DNA from: Allosediminivita pacifica
Lineage (GTDB): Bacteria; Pseudomonadota; Alphaproteobacteria; Rhodobacterales; Rhodobacteraceae
Direction: 5' to 3'
Length of the DNA: 60,355 nt
Assembly (NCBI RefSeq): GCF_003054175.1
Contig: NZ_QBKN01000029.1
Span: forward strand, 1 to 60,355
In this document: positions 23,603 through 31,879 of the stretch, piece by piece
How positions within the stretch are numbered: position 1 is the stretch's first letter
Layout: each line of letters starts with the position of its first letter
Notes under the pieces: generated by a model
Database searches by the model: none
What the model was told of the DNA's origin: nothing
Seen by the model: only the letters and a program-made list of their open reading frames with translations
Program-made: the position numbers and the translations under genes

Positions 23603-25603
23603 CTATTCTGCAGGCAGGCGCAGGTCGCCATGGGGGCGGGTTCGACGCGGCACCCCCACGCGCAGCCTCCGATCCGATAGCGAGAGCGCGCCGCCTGCCA
23701 CCAGCATCAAGGCACCGAGCCAGATGAAATTGACCAGCGGTTCGTAGAGAATGCGCAGCGTCCAGGCTTCGCCGCTGGCCGCCTCTTCCGAGGCGGGCTC
23801 ACTGATCGAAGCATAAAGGTCGCCCGCAAGTGTCGACCGGATCGCGGATTCCGTGGTCGTGCTTTGCGCCACGGGATAGCTCCGCCGCTCCGGGTAGAGC
23901 GTTGTCACCGGCTCGCCGTCTCGCCGGACCTCGAGCCTGCCGCGATCCGCGATGTAATTCGGGCCGCGCAGACGCTCGGCACCGGTAAAGGTCACGTCGA
24001 ATCCGGCGATCGTTACGTCGGTCCCCGGCGTGACGAAGACGATCTCTTCGCTCTTCCAAGCGCTTGATCCGATCATGCCGATCATTGCCACGGCGAGGCC
24101 GACGTGCGCCAGCGTCATGCCGTGCGATGCACGCGGCAGATTGCGCGCCCGGCGCAGCGTCTCGCTCAGAGGAGCTTCCATGAATTTGATCCGCAACGCC
24201 CATTCCCGGAGAGTCGCCAGAAGCAGCCATACCGCGATCAGAATGGAAACATAGGCCAGGAAAGGACCGCCGCTGATCAGGTACCAGACGGCGAGAGTGA
24301 CAAGAACCGCCAGCCCGGCGACGAACCGGACCCGTTGAAGAACGCCGGCAAGATCCGCGCGCTTCCATGACAGGAAGGGGCCGGCACCCATGAAAAGGCC
24401 GAGCACGAGCATCATGGGCACGAACGCCGCGTTGAAGAAGGGCGGTCCGACGGAGATCTTGTCGCCCGTGAGGGCCTCGAGGAGCAAGGGATACAAGGTT
24501 CCGAACAGGACGGTTCCGGTTGCGGCCGCCAGGATCAGATTATTGACCAAAAGCCCGGCCTCGCGGCTGATTGGACGGAACAATCCGCCGCCCTCCATGA
24601 CCGGCGCGCGCCAAGCGTAGAGCGTCAGCGAGCCGCCGATGGAAAGGGCCAGGAGCCCGAGGATGTAGATCCCCCGCTCCGGATCCACGGCGAAGGCATG
24701 GACCGAGGTTAGCAGCCCCGAGCGCACGATGAAGGTGCCCAGAAGCGACAGCGAGAACGTCAGGATGGCCAGGAGAATGGTCCAGCTTTTGAATGCATCG
24801 CGTTTCTCGGTCACGATGGCCGAATGCAGGAGTGCCGTGCCGAGCAACCAGGGCATAAAGCTGACGTTCTCGACCGGATCCCAGAACCACCAGCCGCCCC
24901 ATCCCAGCTCGTAATAGGCCCACCACGACCCAAGGGCGATCCCCGCGGTCAGGCTCATCCATGCGGCCAGGGTCCAGGGCCGGACCCATCGCGCCCAGGC
25001 GGCATCGATGCGTCCCTCGATCAGGGCCGCGACGGCGAAGGAAAACACGATCGAGAACCCGACATAGCCGAAATAGAGCAAGGGCGGATGCATCGCGAGC
25101 CCCACGTCCTGCAGCAGGGGATTGAGGTCGCTGCCGTCCGCGGGAGGCGGGAATACGCGGTCGAACGGATTGGAGGTGAACAGCAGGAAAGACAGGAACC
25201 CGACGCTGATCCAGGCCTGCACGGACAGCGTGCGCGCCTTCGTGGCTGCCGGGATGTTCGATCCCAGCACGGCCACGCCGGCACCGAATACCGTCAGGAT
25301 CAGCACCCAAAGAAGTAACGAGCCTTCGTGACTGCCCCAGGTCCCCGCGATCTTGAACAGCAGTGGCTTCAGGGAATGCGAGTTCTCCGCCACGTTCCTG
25401 ACGGTGAAGTCGCTGACCACGAATGACCGCATCAGCGCCGCGAAGGCCACTCCAACGAAAAACACCTGCCCGATCGCGGAAGACCGGGCAGACTGCATCC
25501 ACCGCACGTTGCCGCGTGAGGCCCCGAGGATTGGCATGACGCTCTGGACCACAGCGAGGGACAAGGCCAACGCGAGGGCGAAATGCCCGATTTCAGGTAT
25601 CAT
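23603..25603 (-). CDS. ccmF: Cytochrome c haem lyase subunit CcmF
   Basis: A 666-residue multi-pass inner-membrane protein with the haem-handling WWD segment GWGGWWFWDPVENVSFMPW near residue 235 and conserved periplasmic histidines. It is of normal length. With CcmH and CcmI it attaches haem to CxxCH motifs. CcmA-E are not in this window, so haem delivery must come from elsewhere on the genome. It follows the SHOCT protein gene by 55 bases in the same direction as the sensor kinase operon. Confidence 0.95.
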   Translation of the reverse strand: MIPEIGHFALALALSLAVVQSVMPILGASRGNVRWMQSARSSAIGQVFFVGVAFAALMRSFVVSDFTVRNVAENSHSLKPLLFKIAGTWGSHEGSLLLWVLILTVFGAGVAVLGSNIPAATKARTLSVQAWISVGFLSFLLFTSNPFDRVFPPPADGSDLNPLLQDVGLAMHPPLLYFGYVGFSIVFSFAVAALIEGRIDAAWARWVRPWTLAAWMSLTAGIALGSWWAYYELGWGGWWFWDPVENVSFMPWLLGTALLHSAIVTEKRDAFKSWTILLAILTFSLSLLGTFIVRSGLLTSVHAFAVDPERGIYILGLLALSIGGSLTLYAWRAPVMEGGGLFRPISREAGLLVNNLILAAATGTVLFGTLYPLLLEALTGDKISVGPPFFNAAFVPMMLVLGLFMGAGPFLSWKRADLAGVLQRVRFVAGLAVLVTLAVWYLISGGPFLAYVSILIAVWLLLATLREWALRIKFMEAPLSETLRRARNLPRASHGMTLAHVGLAVAMIGMIGSSAWKSEEIVFVTPGTDVTIAGFDVTFTGAERLRGPNYIADRGRLEVRRDGEPVTTLYPERRSYPVAQSTTTESAIRSTLAGDLYASISEPASEEAASGEAWTLRILYEPLVNFIWLGALMLVAGGALSLSDRRLRVGVPRRTRPHGDLRLPAE

Positions 25604-25658
25604 GATGTCTGTCCCTCTGTCTGTCTTTCACTGGTCCTGATGCGTCACGCCTCGCGCC

Positions 25659-25970
25659 TCACTCCTCGAGCGCGGCCTTCCGCCGCCGGAACTCCTCTTC
25701 GTCGATTTCACCTTTCGCCAGCCGCTGACGCAGGGTTTCGAGCGCGTCCGAGGACTTGCCGCCGGTGCCGCTGTTGTCGCGCAGCCAGTGAACCGCCAGC
25801 ACGATCAGGGCGATGATCACGCCCCAGAAGACCAGCATCATCAGGCCGCCGAAGACGCCGTAGCCGCCGCCCCACATCATGTGCCCGTCCCATGAACCGT
25901 CGGGATCGGCCAGGGCCGGCGAGGCGGCAAGGCTCGCAAGGGCGGTCATGCTCCAGAGTTTGAAGGTCAT
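25659..25970 (-). CDS. Small membrane protein with C-terminal SHOCT domain
   Basis: A 103-residue protein: a signal peptide ending SPALADPDG, a Met/Gly/Trp motif (DGHMMWGGGYGVFGG), one membrane helix (LMMLVFWGVIIALIVLAVHWL) and a SHOCT helix-turn-helix (ALETLRQRLAKGEIDEEEF). Such proteins are common next to copper two-component systems; the function is unknown. The ATG at 25970 overlaps the kinase stop by 4 bases. Confidence 0.8.
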   Translation of the reverse strand: MTFKLWSMTALASLAASPALADPDGSWDGHMMWGGGYGVFGGLMMLVFWGVIIALIVLAVHWLRDNSGTGGKSSDALETLRQRLAKGEIDEEEFRRRKAALEE

Positions 25971-27376
25971 CGTTCTCTCCTTTCTTCAGGTGGTTTCGGG
26001 GCGAGCGGGATCGAGATCGCCGCGCGCAGCCCGCCGGTTTCCCGGTTTTCGAGCGTGATGTCACCGCCATGCGCCTGGACGATTGTCCGCGCGATCGACA
26101 GGCCCAGGCCGTGCCCCCCGGTTTCGAGCGAGCGCGACTCCTCGATCCGGTAGAAGGGGTCGAAGACCTTCTCGAGCTTGTCCCGGGGAATGCCGGGACC
26201 ATCGTCCTCGACCGTCACCACGAGGGTATCGCCCTGGCGATGCCAACCGACTGTGGCGCCGCCCCCGTAGCGGATGGCGTTCTCGATCAGGTTGCGCAGC
26301 GCCCGCCGCATGGCATTCGGCCGCAGGCGCGCTTCGATCCGGGGGCCGGCGTCGATGGCGAACCCGCCGGGCATGTCCGCGCACAGGGCCTGGAGGAAGT
26401 CGTGCAGATCGACGGTCTCGGGCGGCTCGGACCCGGTCAACCCGCGCGCGAAGGTCAGCGTCGCATCGACCATGCCCTGCATTTCCTCGACCGAGGCGAC
26501 GAGGCTGTCGCGCGTCTCGGTGTCGTCGACCATCTCGGCCTGCACGCGCATGGCGGTCAGCGGCGAGCGCAGGTCGTGCCCCAGCGCGGCCAGCATCCGC
26601 GTCCGGTCGCCCACGAACCGCGTCAGGCGGTCCTGCATGCGGTTGAAGGCCCCGGTCAGGTCGCGCACTTCGGTCGGTCCCGCCACGGGAAGCTCGGCCA
26701 CGTCCTCGCCCCGGCCAAGGCTGTCGGCCGCGCGGGCCAGCCGCCGCAACGGGCCGGTCAGGCGCGTCATGACGAACCAGATCACCACGACGAGCAGAAG
26801 CCCCGCCGACATGGCGAAGGTCAGCATCGAGTAAAGCGGCCACTGGATCGGCGGACGCTCGAACCGGGTTCCGACGTTCAGCCACTGCCCGCCCCGGATC
26901 GCGATAGAGAGGTTCATCTCGACCGCCGTCAATTCGCCCCGCATCATCGCCATGTGCATGTCGGTCATTTCGCGCGACAGGTTCGGCAGCGGCATCAGTT
27001 GGCCTTCGACCTCGTGCAGTTCGACACGGATATCGCGGCTGTAGCTGTCGTCGAGCAGGGTCCGGATCCGGGCCTCGACAAGACCGCCGTCGGAATGATC
27101 CGAATGCTGAACCGATGCGATTCCGGACAGATCGAAGCGCACGAGCGGCGAATTCGCGGCCCTGACGATCGAAGGGTGAAGGTCGGGCGGCGCCTCCTCG
27201 ATCAGCCGCGCCACGTTCGCCGCCCGGCCTGCCGCCTCGAACCCCAGGGCGGCGCGGATCGCAAGGCTTCGTTCATCGGCAAAGAGAAACAGGCTGACCA
27301 GTTGGCCCGCGACAAGTGCCGCGACGACGATCAGAATCAACTGGACCCGCAGTGAACTGATATGTCGCGAGATCAC
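25967..27376 (-). CDS. Membrane sensor histidine kinase, probable copper sensor
   Basis: A 469-residue kinase. Membrane segments lie at about 12-32 and 183-203 and enclose a ~150-residue periplasmic sensor. HAMP follows at about 203-258, then the phosphoacceptor LGHDLRSPL (His267) and a HATPase domain with NLIENAIRYGGG, DDGPGIP and GHGLGLSIA. The sensor loop has HSDHSDGG (91-98) and MTDMHMAMMRGEL (137-149), a Met/His cluster suited to Cu(I). GTG 27376 overlaps the regulator stop (GTGA), which decides the start. It is the partner of the upstream response regulator. Confidence 0.9.
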   Translation of the reverse strand: MISRHISSLRVQLILIVVAALVAGQLVSLFLFADERSLAIRAALGFEAAGRAANVARLIEEAPPDLHPSIVRAANSPLVRFDLSGIASVQHSDHSDGGLVEARIRTLLDDSYSRDIRVELHEVEGQLMPLPNLSREMTDMHMAMMRGELTAVEMNLSIAIRGGQWLNVGTRFERPPIQWPLYSMLTFAMSAGLLLVVVIWFVMTRLTGPLRRLARAADSLGRGEDVAELPVAGPTEVRDLTGAFNRMQDRLTRFVGDRTRMLAALGHDLRSPLTAMRVQAEMVDDTETRDSLVASVEEMQGMVDATLTFARGLTGSEPPETVDLHDFLQALCADMPGGFAIDAGPRIEARLRPNAMRRALRNLIENAIRYGGGATVGWHRQGDTLVVTVEDDGPGIPRDKLEKVFDPFYRIEESRSLETGGHGLGLSIARTIVQAHGGDITLENRETGGLRAAISIPLAPKPPEERRER

Positions 27377-28095
27377 GCCTGCTCCTCCACGTCCGTGGCC
27401 AGGCAATAGCCGCCGTTGCGCACCGTCCTGATGATCCTCGGACGCAGGACATCGGGCTCGATCTTGCGGCGCAGGCGGCTGATCTGGTTGTCGATCGTCC
27501 GGTCGAGCGGTCCCGCCGTGCGGCCGGCCGTCAGGTCGAGCAGCTGGTCGCGGCTCAGCACCATCCGCGCGCGCTCGAGCATGACGACCAGCAGCCGGAA
27601 CTCGGAGTCGGTGAGAGGGATCTCGCCCTGTTCGTCGTCGACGAGGATCTGCCGGTCGGTGTCGAGCACGAGATGCTCGAACCGCACCCTCCGCCCGGCC
27701 AGCTTGCCGGCGAGGGGCTCACCCCGGCTGCTCCGCCGCAGGACCGACCTGATCCGGGCCAGCAGTTCGCGCGGGTTGAACGGCTTGGCGAGGTAGTCGT
27801 CGGCCCCGATCTCGAGCCCTGCGATACGGTCCGGCTCTTCTCCGAGAGCGGTCAGCATGATGACCGGCACCGCGCCCTCGGCGGCAAGCCTGCGGCAAGC
27901 CGAGAGCCCGTCTTCGCCGGGCATCATCACGTCCAGAACGACGAGATCGAAATGACCGGCCGCGAGCTTCGCGTCCATGTCGGTGGCGTCCTTCGCCGCG
28001 GTCGCGCGCATCCCGTTCTTCGCGAGATAGCGCGTCACGCTCTCGCGGATCTGCGCGTGATCGTCCACGACAAGAATATGCGGAGGCTGGCCCAT
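27373..28095 (-). CDS. OmpR-family response regulator
   Basis: A 240-residue regulator with receiver domain (Asp55 in VVLDVMMPGEDG, Lys in LAKPF) and a C-terminal winged helix (LDLTAGRTAGPLDRTIDNQI, VRNGGYCLATDV). It is paired with the kinase by a 4-base overlap. Its own promoter carries direct repeats of TGTA-type hexamers with a GGTY spacer just upstream of the -35, so positive autoregulation is likely. The nearby copper genes and the Met/His sensor of the kinase suggest it responds to periplasmic copper. Confidence 0.92.
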   Translation of the reverse strand: MGQPPHILVVDDHAQIRESVTRYLAKNGMRATAAKDATDMDAKLAAGHFDLVVLDVMMPGEDGLSACRRLAAEGAVPVIMLTALGEEPDRIAGLEIGADDYLAKPFNPRELLARIRSVLRRSSRGEPLAGKLAGRRVRFEHLVLDTDRQILVDDEQGEIPLTDSEFRLLVVMLERARMVLSRDQLLDLTAGRTAGPLDRTIDNQISRLRRKIEPDVLRPRIIRTVRNGGYCLATDVEEQA

Positions 28096-28138
28096 GCCCC
28101 TGATTTTACCGGAATACAGGACCGGGTTTCATCAATGG

Positions 28139-28189
28139 AATTGTAGCGGTTTGTATCAGGCAACCGCTCTGCGACAGACCGTTACAATT
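28139..28189. promoter_or_regulatory. Symmetric divergent promoter with two response-regulator boxes
   Basis: The arms GAATTGTAGCGGT and, on the other strand, GAATTGTAACGGT make a near-palindrome centred at 28164. Plus strand: box TGTAGC-GGTT-TGTATC (28142-28157), -35 region 28160-28165, -10 TACAAT (28183-28188). Minus strand: box TGTAAC-GGTC-TGTCGC (28186-28171), -35 region 28168-28163, -10 TACAAT (28145-28140). Each box lies 2 bases ahead of its -35 and overlaps the -10 of the opposite promoter. This predicts activation of both directions, possibly in competition. Confidence 0.65.
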
Positions 28190-28266
28190 CCGCTGATGCA
28201 CTTACATTCAATTTTGCGCAATCATGGCGATGTCATGGGTTATCGACCCGAACAAAGGAGGATTCC

Positions 28267-28893
28267 ATGCCGACACTGGCACGAACAGCAAGCATTCTCG
28301 CGATCACCGTGCTGACCACCGGAGCAGCCCTGGCCGACAGCGGCCACCACGATCGCGATGGCTCGGGGCCTCGCATGGGCGCCGACGAGCCGCGCATGGG
28401 CCGCGACGCCATGCCGATGGGCGGCGACGGGCACGAGATGATGGAGCACATGATGCGCATGATGATGCAGATGCACGGCTCGGACGCGATGGGCCCGGGC
28501 ACGGGCATGGGGTTCATGGGCGGCCCCGGCATGGGCGGAATGTCCATGATGGACCGCGACATGATGCAGATGATGATGGGACCGGACATGATGAACGACA
28601 TGCCCGGCCAGATGATGCAGTCGCGCCTCGAGGACTACGACGCGGGTGGCGACGGCGCGCTGAACCTCGACGAGTTCGCCGAGTGGCACGCCGCGATGCT
28701 GCGCGAGACCATGGTCGACCGCTTCCAGCATCTTGACGCGGACGGTGATGGCACGATCACCTCCGGGGAAATGAAGGCCCTCGCCGGCCGCGTGGCCCGG
28801 ATGCGCGGCGGCGAGCCTGACAGGCGGCCGATGATGCAGGGCGATGACACGGGCGACCGCCCGATGATGCAGGGCATGCCGGACCAGAACTGA
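28267..28893 (+). CDS. Secreted Met-rich EF-hand protein
   Basis: A 208-residue protein with a signal peptide (ILAITVLTTGAALADS). Residues 55-118 are extremely Met-rich (MMEHMMRMMMQMH and similar). Two EF-hand loops follow: DAGGDGALNLDE and DADGDGTITSGE. The C terminus again repeats PMMQG. Met arrays bind Cu(I) in periplasmic copper proteins, and EF-hands bind Ca(II). AAAGGAGG precedes ATG 28267. It is the first gene of the rightward unit from the divergent promoter. Confidence 0.85.
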   Translation: MPTLARTASILAITVLTTGAALADSGHHDRDGSGPRMGADEPRMGRDAMPMGGDGHEMMEHMMRMMMQMHGSDAMGPGTGMGFMGGPGMGGMSMMDRDMMQMMMGPDMMNDMPGQMMQSRLEDYDAGGDGALNLDEFAEWHAAMLRETMVDRFQHLDADGDGTITSGEMKALAGRVARMRGGEPDRRPMMQGDDTGDRPMMQGMPDQN

Positions 28894-28918
28894 ATCGGCT
28901 GCACTGCGTTGACCCGTG

Positions 28919-28939
28919 GCCCGGTCCGCCGGACCGGGC
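28919..28939 (+). terminator. Strong intercistronic hairpin
   Basis: GCCCGGTCC (28919-28927) and GGACCGGGC (28931-28939) form a perfect 9-bp stem with a 3-nt loop between the EF-hand gene and the DUF302 gene. No U-run follows. It may be a processing or attenuation hairpin that lowers expression of the distal genes rather than a full terminator. Confidence 0.5.
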
Positions 28940-28965
28940 CCGACCAATCGGAAAGGAGCAGTTCC

Positions 28966-29352
28966 ATGAGCTACACGCACGACCGCCTGCTGAAAGGCGT
29001 CTCCATCGACGATGCCGAGGCGCGCCTCCGCGCGTCGCTCTCGGATGCCGGCTTTGGCGTCCTGACCGAAATCGACGTCCGGGAGACGATGAAGAAGAAG
29101 ATCGGCGCCGAAATGGACGGCTACCGCATCCTCGGCGCCTGCAACCCGAAGATGGCCTACGAGGCGATCGGGATCGAGCCCCGCGTCGGCGCGATGCTAC
29201 CCTGCAACGTGATCCTGCGCGAGACCGATGGCGGGACCGAGATCAGCGCGATCGACCCCGTCGCCTCGATGACGGCCATCGACAACGACGACCTGCACAC
29301 CGTCGCCGGCCAGGTCCGCGACATGCTGATCGGTGCCGTCGATGCCGCCTGA
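28966..29352 (+). CDS. DUF302 protein
   Basis: A 128-residue protein of DUF302 length without a signal peptide; the middle segment YRILGACNPKMAYEAI is typical of the family. DUF302 proteins form small alpha-beta dimers of unknown role and occur often in metal-stress loci. AAAGGAG lies 8 bases before ATG 28966. It is followed after 12 bases by the channel gene. Confidence 0.85.
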   Translation: MSYTHDRLLKGVSIDDAEARLRASLSDAGFGVLTEIDVRETMKKKIGAEMDGYRILGACNPKMAYEAIGIEPRVGAMLPCNVILRETDGGTEISAIDPVASMTAIDNDDLHTVAGQVRDMLIGAVDAA

Positions 29353-29364
29353 TCCCGTCCGGTC

Positions 29365-29799
29365 ATGACACTTGCCGCGATTGCCATAGGAGTGGGCCTC
29401 GTCGCCCTCGTGGGCCTTGTCCACCACTACGCCCTCTACGCCCTCGGACGGGCGGCGCCGCGGCCGGATTCCAGCTCGACGATGGCGATACAGTCGACCT
29501 TCATCGGTCTGCTGCTTCTCCACGTCGCCGAGATCCTTGGCCTCGCCGCGGCGAACCGGTGGCTGCTGGGCTGGGACGGCCTGGGCGGACCCGCCTCCGC
29601 CCCGCTGTCCTGGGCCGACCTCATCTACCTGACCGGGGTGAACTTCACCACGCTGGGCTACACGCAGATCGAGCTCGCCGGTGACATCAGGATCGTGACC
29701 ATGCTTCAATCCCTGGGCGGCTTCATGATCCTGACCTGGTCGGCCACCTACCTCTTCACCGTGTGCCAGAGGAGCTGGCGACGCGCCGAGAACGAATGA
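29365..29799 (+). CDS. Small ion-channel-like membrane protein
   Basis: A 144-residue protein with an N-terminal helix, a second helix (QSTFIGLLLLHVAEILGLAA), a pore-loop-like segment with FTTLGYTQ and a last helix (GGFMILTWSATYLFTV). TTLGY-type sequence matches the selectivity filter region of two-helix K+ channels, although the central G-Y-G is G-Y-T here. No regulatory domain is present. The stop overlaps the TVP38 gene by 4 bases. Confidence 0.75.
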   Translation: MTLAAIAIGVGLVALVGLVHHYALYALGRAAPRPDSSSTMAIQSTFIGLLLLHVAEILGLAAANRWLLGWDGLGGPASAPLSWADLIYLTGVNFTTLGYTQIELAGDIRIVTMLQSLGGFMILTWSATYLFTVCQRSWRRAENE

Positions 29800-30512
29800 C
29801 GGAAGCCACGGGGAAGCGGACACTCAGGATCGTCGCGGCGGGCGCCGGGGTCCTGCTGCTGGCCGCGTTGGTCGTGGCCTGGCTGGCCGGCTGGCCACCC
29901 GATGGCCTCGACCGTGAGACCGTCGCCCGCTGGGTCGCGGGCGCCGGACCGTGGGGGCCGCTTGCCGTGATCGGCCTGATGACGGCGGCGGTCGTGGCCA
30001 GCCCGCTGCCCAGTGCGCCGATCGCGCTCGCCGCCGGGGCGGCCTACGGACATTACGCGGGTGCGGCCTATGTCGCGCTCGGCTCCGAGCTCGGCGCGGT
30101 CTCGGCCTTTCTCATCGCGCGCGGGGCCGGCCGCGGCGCGGTCGAGCGCATGCTCGGCGACAAGCGCGACTACGGCCTGCTCGGCTCGCAGAACGCGCTG
30201 ACGCTGACCGTCTTCGTCAGCCGCCTGCTGCCCTTCGTGTCCTTCGACGCGATGAGCTACGCCGCCGGGCTGAGCCGCCTGCACTTCTGGCGCTTCGCGC
30301 TGGCCACCCTGGCCGGGATCCTGCCGGCCAGCTTCGTGCTCGCGCATTTCGGCAGCGTGGCCGTGCAGGGCGATTTCGGCACGGCGGAATGGATCGCCCT
30401 CGGCCTCGGGCTGCTGACCGCGGTGCCGCTGGTGCTGCTCGCCCTGCGCGGCGGAACGGGCGCGAACCGACGGCAGACCGAACAGATACAGGACAAGGAA
30501 CACATCAGATGA
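29796..30512 (+). CDS. TVP38/TMEM64-family (DedA-like) membrane protein
   Basis: A 238-residue multi-pass protein with the family core: VVASPLPSAPIALAAGAAYG, a loop ELGAVSAFLIARGAGR, and FVSRLLPFVSFDAMSYAAGL. Members are inner-membrane proteins linked to lipid or metal homeostasis. ATG 29796 is in an ATGA overlap with the channel stop, and its own stop overlaps the permease start by 4 bases, so three membrane genes are coupled. Confidence 0.85.
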   Translation: MTEATGKRTLRIVAAGAGVLLLAALVVAWLAGWPPDGLDRETVARWVAGAGPWGPLAVIGLMTAAVVASPLPSAPIALAAGAAYGHYAGAAYVALGSELGAVSAFLIARGAGRGAVERMLGDKRDYGLLGSQNALTLTVFVSRLLPFVSFDAMSYAAGLSRLHFWRFALATLAGILPASFVLAHFGSVAVQGDFGTAEWIALGLGLLTAVPLVLLALRGGTGANRRQTEQIQDKEHIR

Positions 30513-31828
30513 GCTCCGACTACCGGGAAAACAGCATCACCCTTCTCGACGCCATCGCCATGGGCACCGGCGTGATGATCGGCGCCGGCATCCTCGCGCT
30601 GACAGGGCAGATCGCCGACCTGGCCGGCCCGCTCTTTCCCTTCGCCTTCATCGCCGGCGCGGTCGTGACCGCCTTCAGCGCCTATACCTACATCAAGATG
30701 TCGAACGCCTACCCCTCGGCGGGCGGGATCGGGATGATCCTGCAGAAGGCTTATGGGCCCACCGCCGTCGCCGCCGGCGCCGCGCTGCTGATGGCGCTTT
30801 CGATGGTGATCAATGAAAGCCTCGTGGCGCGGACCTTCGCCAACTACCTGCTGCGCGGTCTCGACATGCCCCGCGACACCTGGCTGGTGCCCGCGATCAG
30901 TGTCGGCGTGATCTTCTTCGCGTGGCTGGTCAACATCTCGGGGAACCGTTCGGTCGGGTGGCTGTCGGTCCTCATGGCCGCCCTCAAGGTCGGGGGCATC
31001 ACGCTCTTCGGCGCGGCGGCGCTCTGGGCCGGCGGGTTCAGCTTCGAGGCCACGGGCCGCGGCGGCGAAACGACGGGTGCAGCCGGCTTTGTCGCCTCGA
31101 TGGCGCTGGCCATCCTCGCCTTCAAGGGCTTCACCACCATCACCAACAGCGGCGCCGAGATCACCAAGCCGCACCGCAACGTCGGCCGCGCCATCGTCAT
31201 CTCCATCGCGGTCTGCACGCTGGTCTACCTGCTGGTCGCCTTTGCCGTCGGCAGCAGTCTGCCGCTCGACCGGATCGTGGCTGCCAAGGACTATGCCTTG
31301 GCCGAGGCCGCCGAACCCGCGCTCGGGCGCACCGGCTTCTACCTCACAGTCGCGCTTGCACTGGTTGCCACGGCTTCGGGCCTGATTGCGAGCGTCTTTG
31401 CCGTGTCGCGGATGCTGGCGATGCTCACCGACATGAAGATGATCCCGCACAGCCATTTCGGGATGCCCGGCGTCATCCGCGACCACACGCTGGTCTACAC
31501 GGTGGTGATCGCCTCGCTGCTGACGGTCTTCTTTGACCTCAGCCGCATCGCCTCGCTCGGGGCGTTCTTCTACCTGGTCATGGACATCCTCATCCACTGG
31601 GGCGTTTTCCGTAACCTGCGCGAGGAAGTCGGCGCCCGCGGCTGGATCCTGCTGACGGCCATCGGGCTCGACGCCGTGGTGCTTGCTGCTTTCGCGGCGA
31701 TGAAATGGCAGGCAGACCCGTCGATCGTGCTGATCGCCGTCGCCGGGATGGCGGTGGTCTTCGTCTTCGAGCACGTCTTCCTGCGGCTGCGCCCGCCGCC
31801 GCGTCATCACCATCAACATGGCCCTTGA
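30509..31828 (+). CDS. APC-superfamily amino acid permease
   Basis: A 439-residue transporter with about 12 helices. The N-terminal motif TGVMIGAGILALTGQIADLAG is typical of the APC superfamily. The cytoplasmic C-terminal tail ends RHHHQHGP, a His cluster absent from most permeases. The substrate is not predictable. The tail runs into the CueR-type promoter of the next gene, whose -35 begins at 31824 inside this coding region. Confidence 0.87.
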   Translation: MSSDYRENSITLLDAIAMGTGVMIGAGILALTGQIADLAGPLFPFAFIAGAVVTAFSAYTYIKMSNAYPSAGGIGMILQKAYGPTAVAAGAALLMALSMVINESLVARTFANYLLRGLDMPRDTWLVPAISVGVIFFAWLVNISGNRSVGWLSVLMAALKVGGITLFGAAALWAGGFSFEATGRGGETTGAAGFVASMALAILAFKGFTTITNSGAEITKPHRNVGRAIVISIAVCTLVYLLVAFAVGSSLPLDRIVAAKDYALAEAAEPALGRTGFYLTVALALVATASGLIASVFAVSRMLAMLTDMKMIPHSHFGMPGVIRDHTLVYTVVIASLLTVFFDLSRIASLGAFFYLVMDILIHWGVFRNLREEVGARGWILLTAIGLDAVVLAAFAAMKWQADPSIVLIAVAGMAVVFVFEHVFLRLRPPPRHHHQHGP

Positions 31829-31854
31829 CCCTTCAGTGACTGGAAGCCCTATGC
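31824..31854 (+). promoter_or_regulatory. CueR-type promoter of the second copA
   Basis: TTGACC (31824-31829) starts TTGACCCTTCAGTGACTGGA, followed after exactly 19 bp by TATGCC (31849-31854). It is one of the better matches in the window. It overlaps the end of the permease gene and allows copA to be induced separately from the upstream genes. Confidence 0.8.
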
Positions 31855-31879
31855 CTTGTCGTGTGAGAAGGAGACGGTC

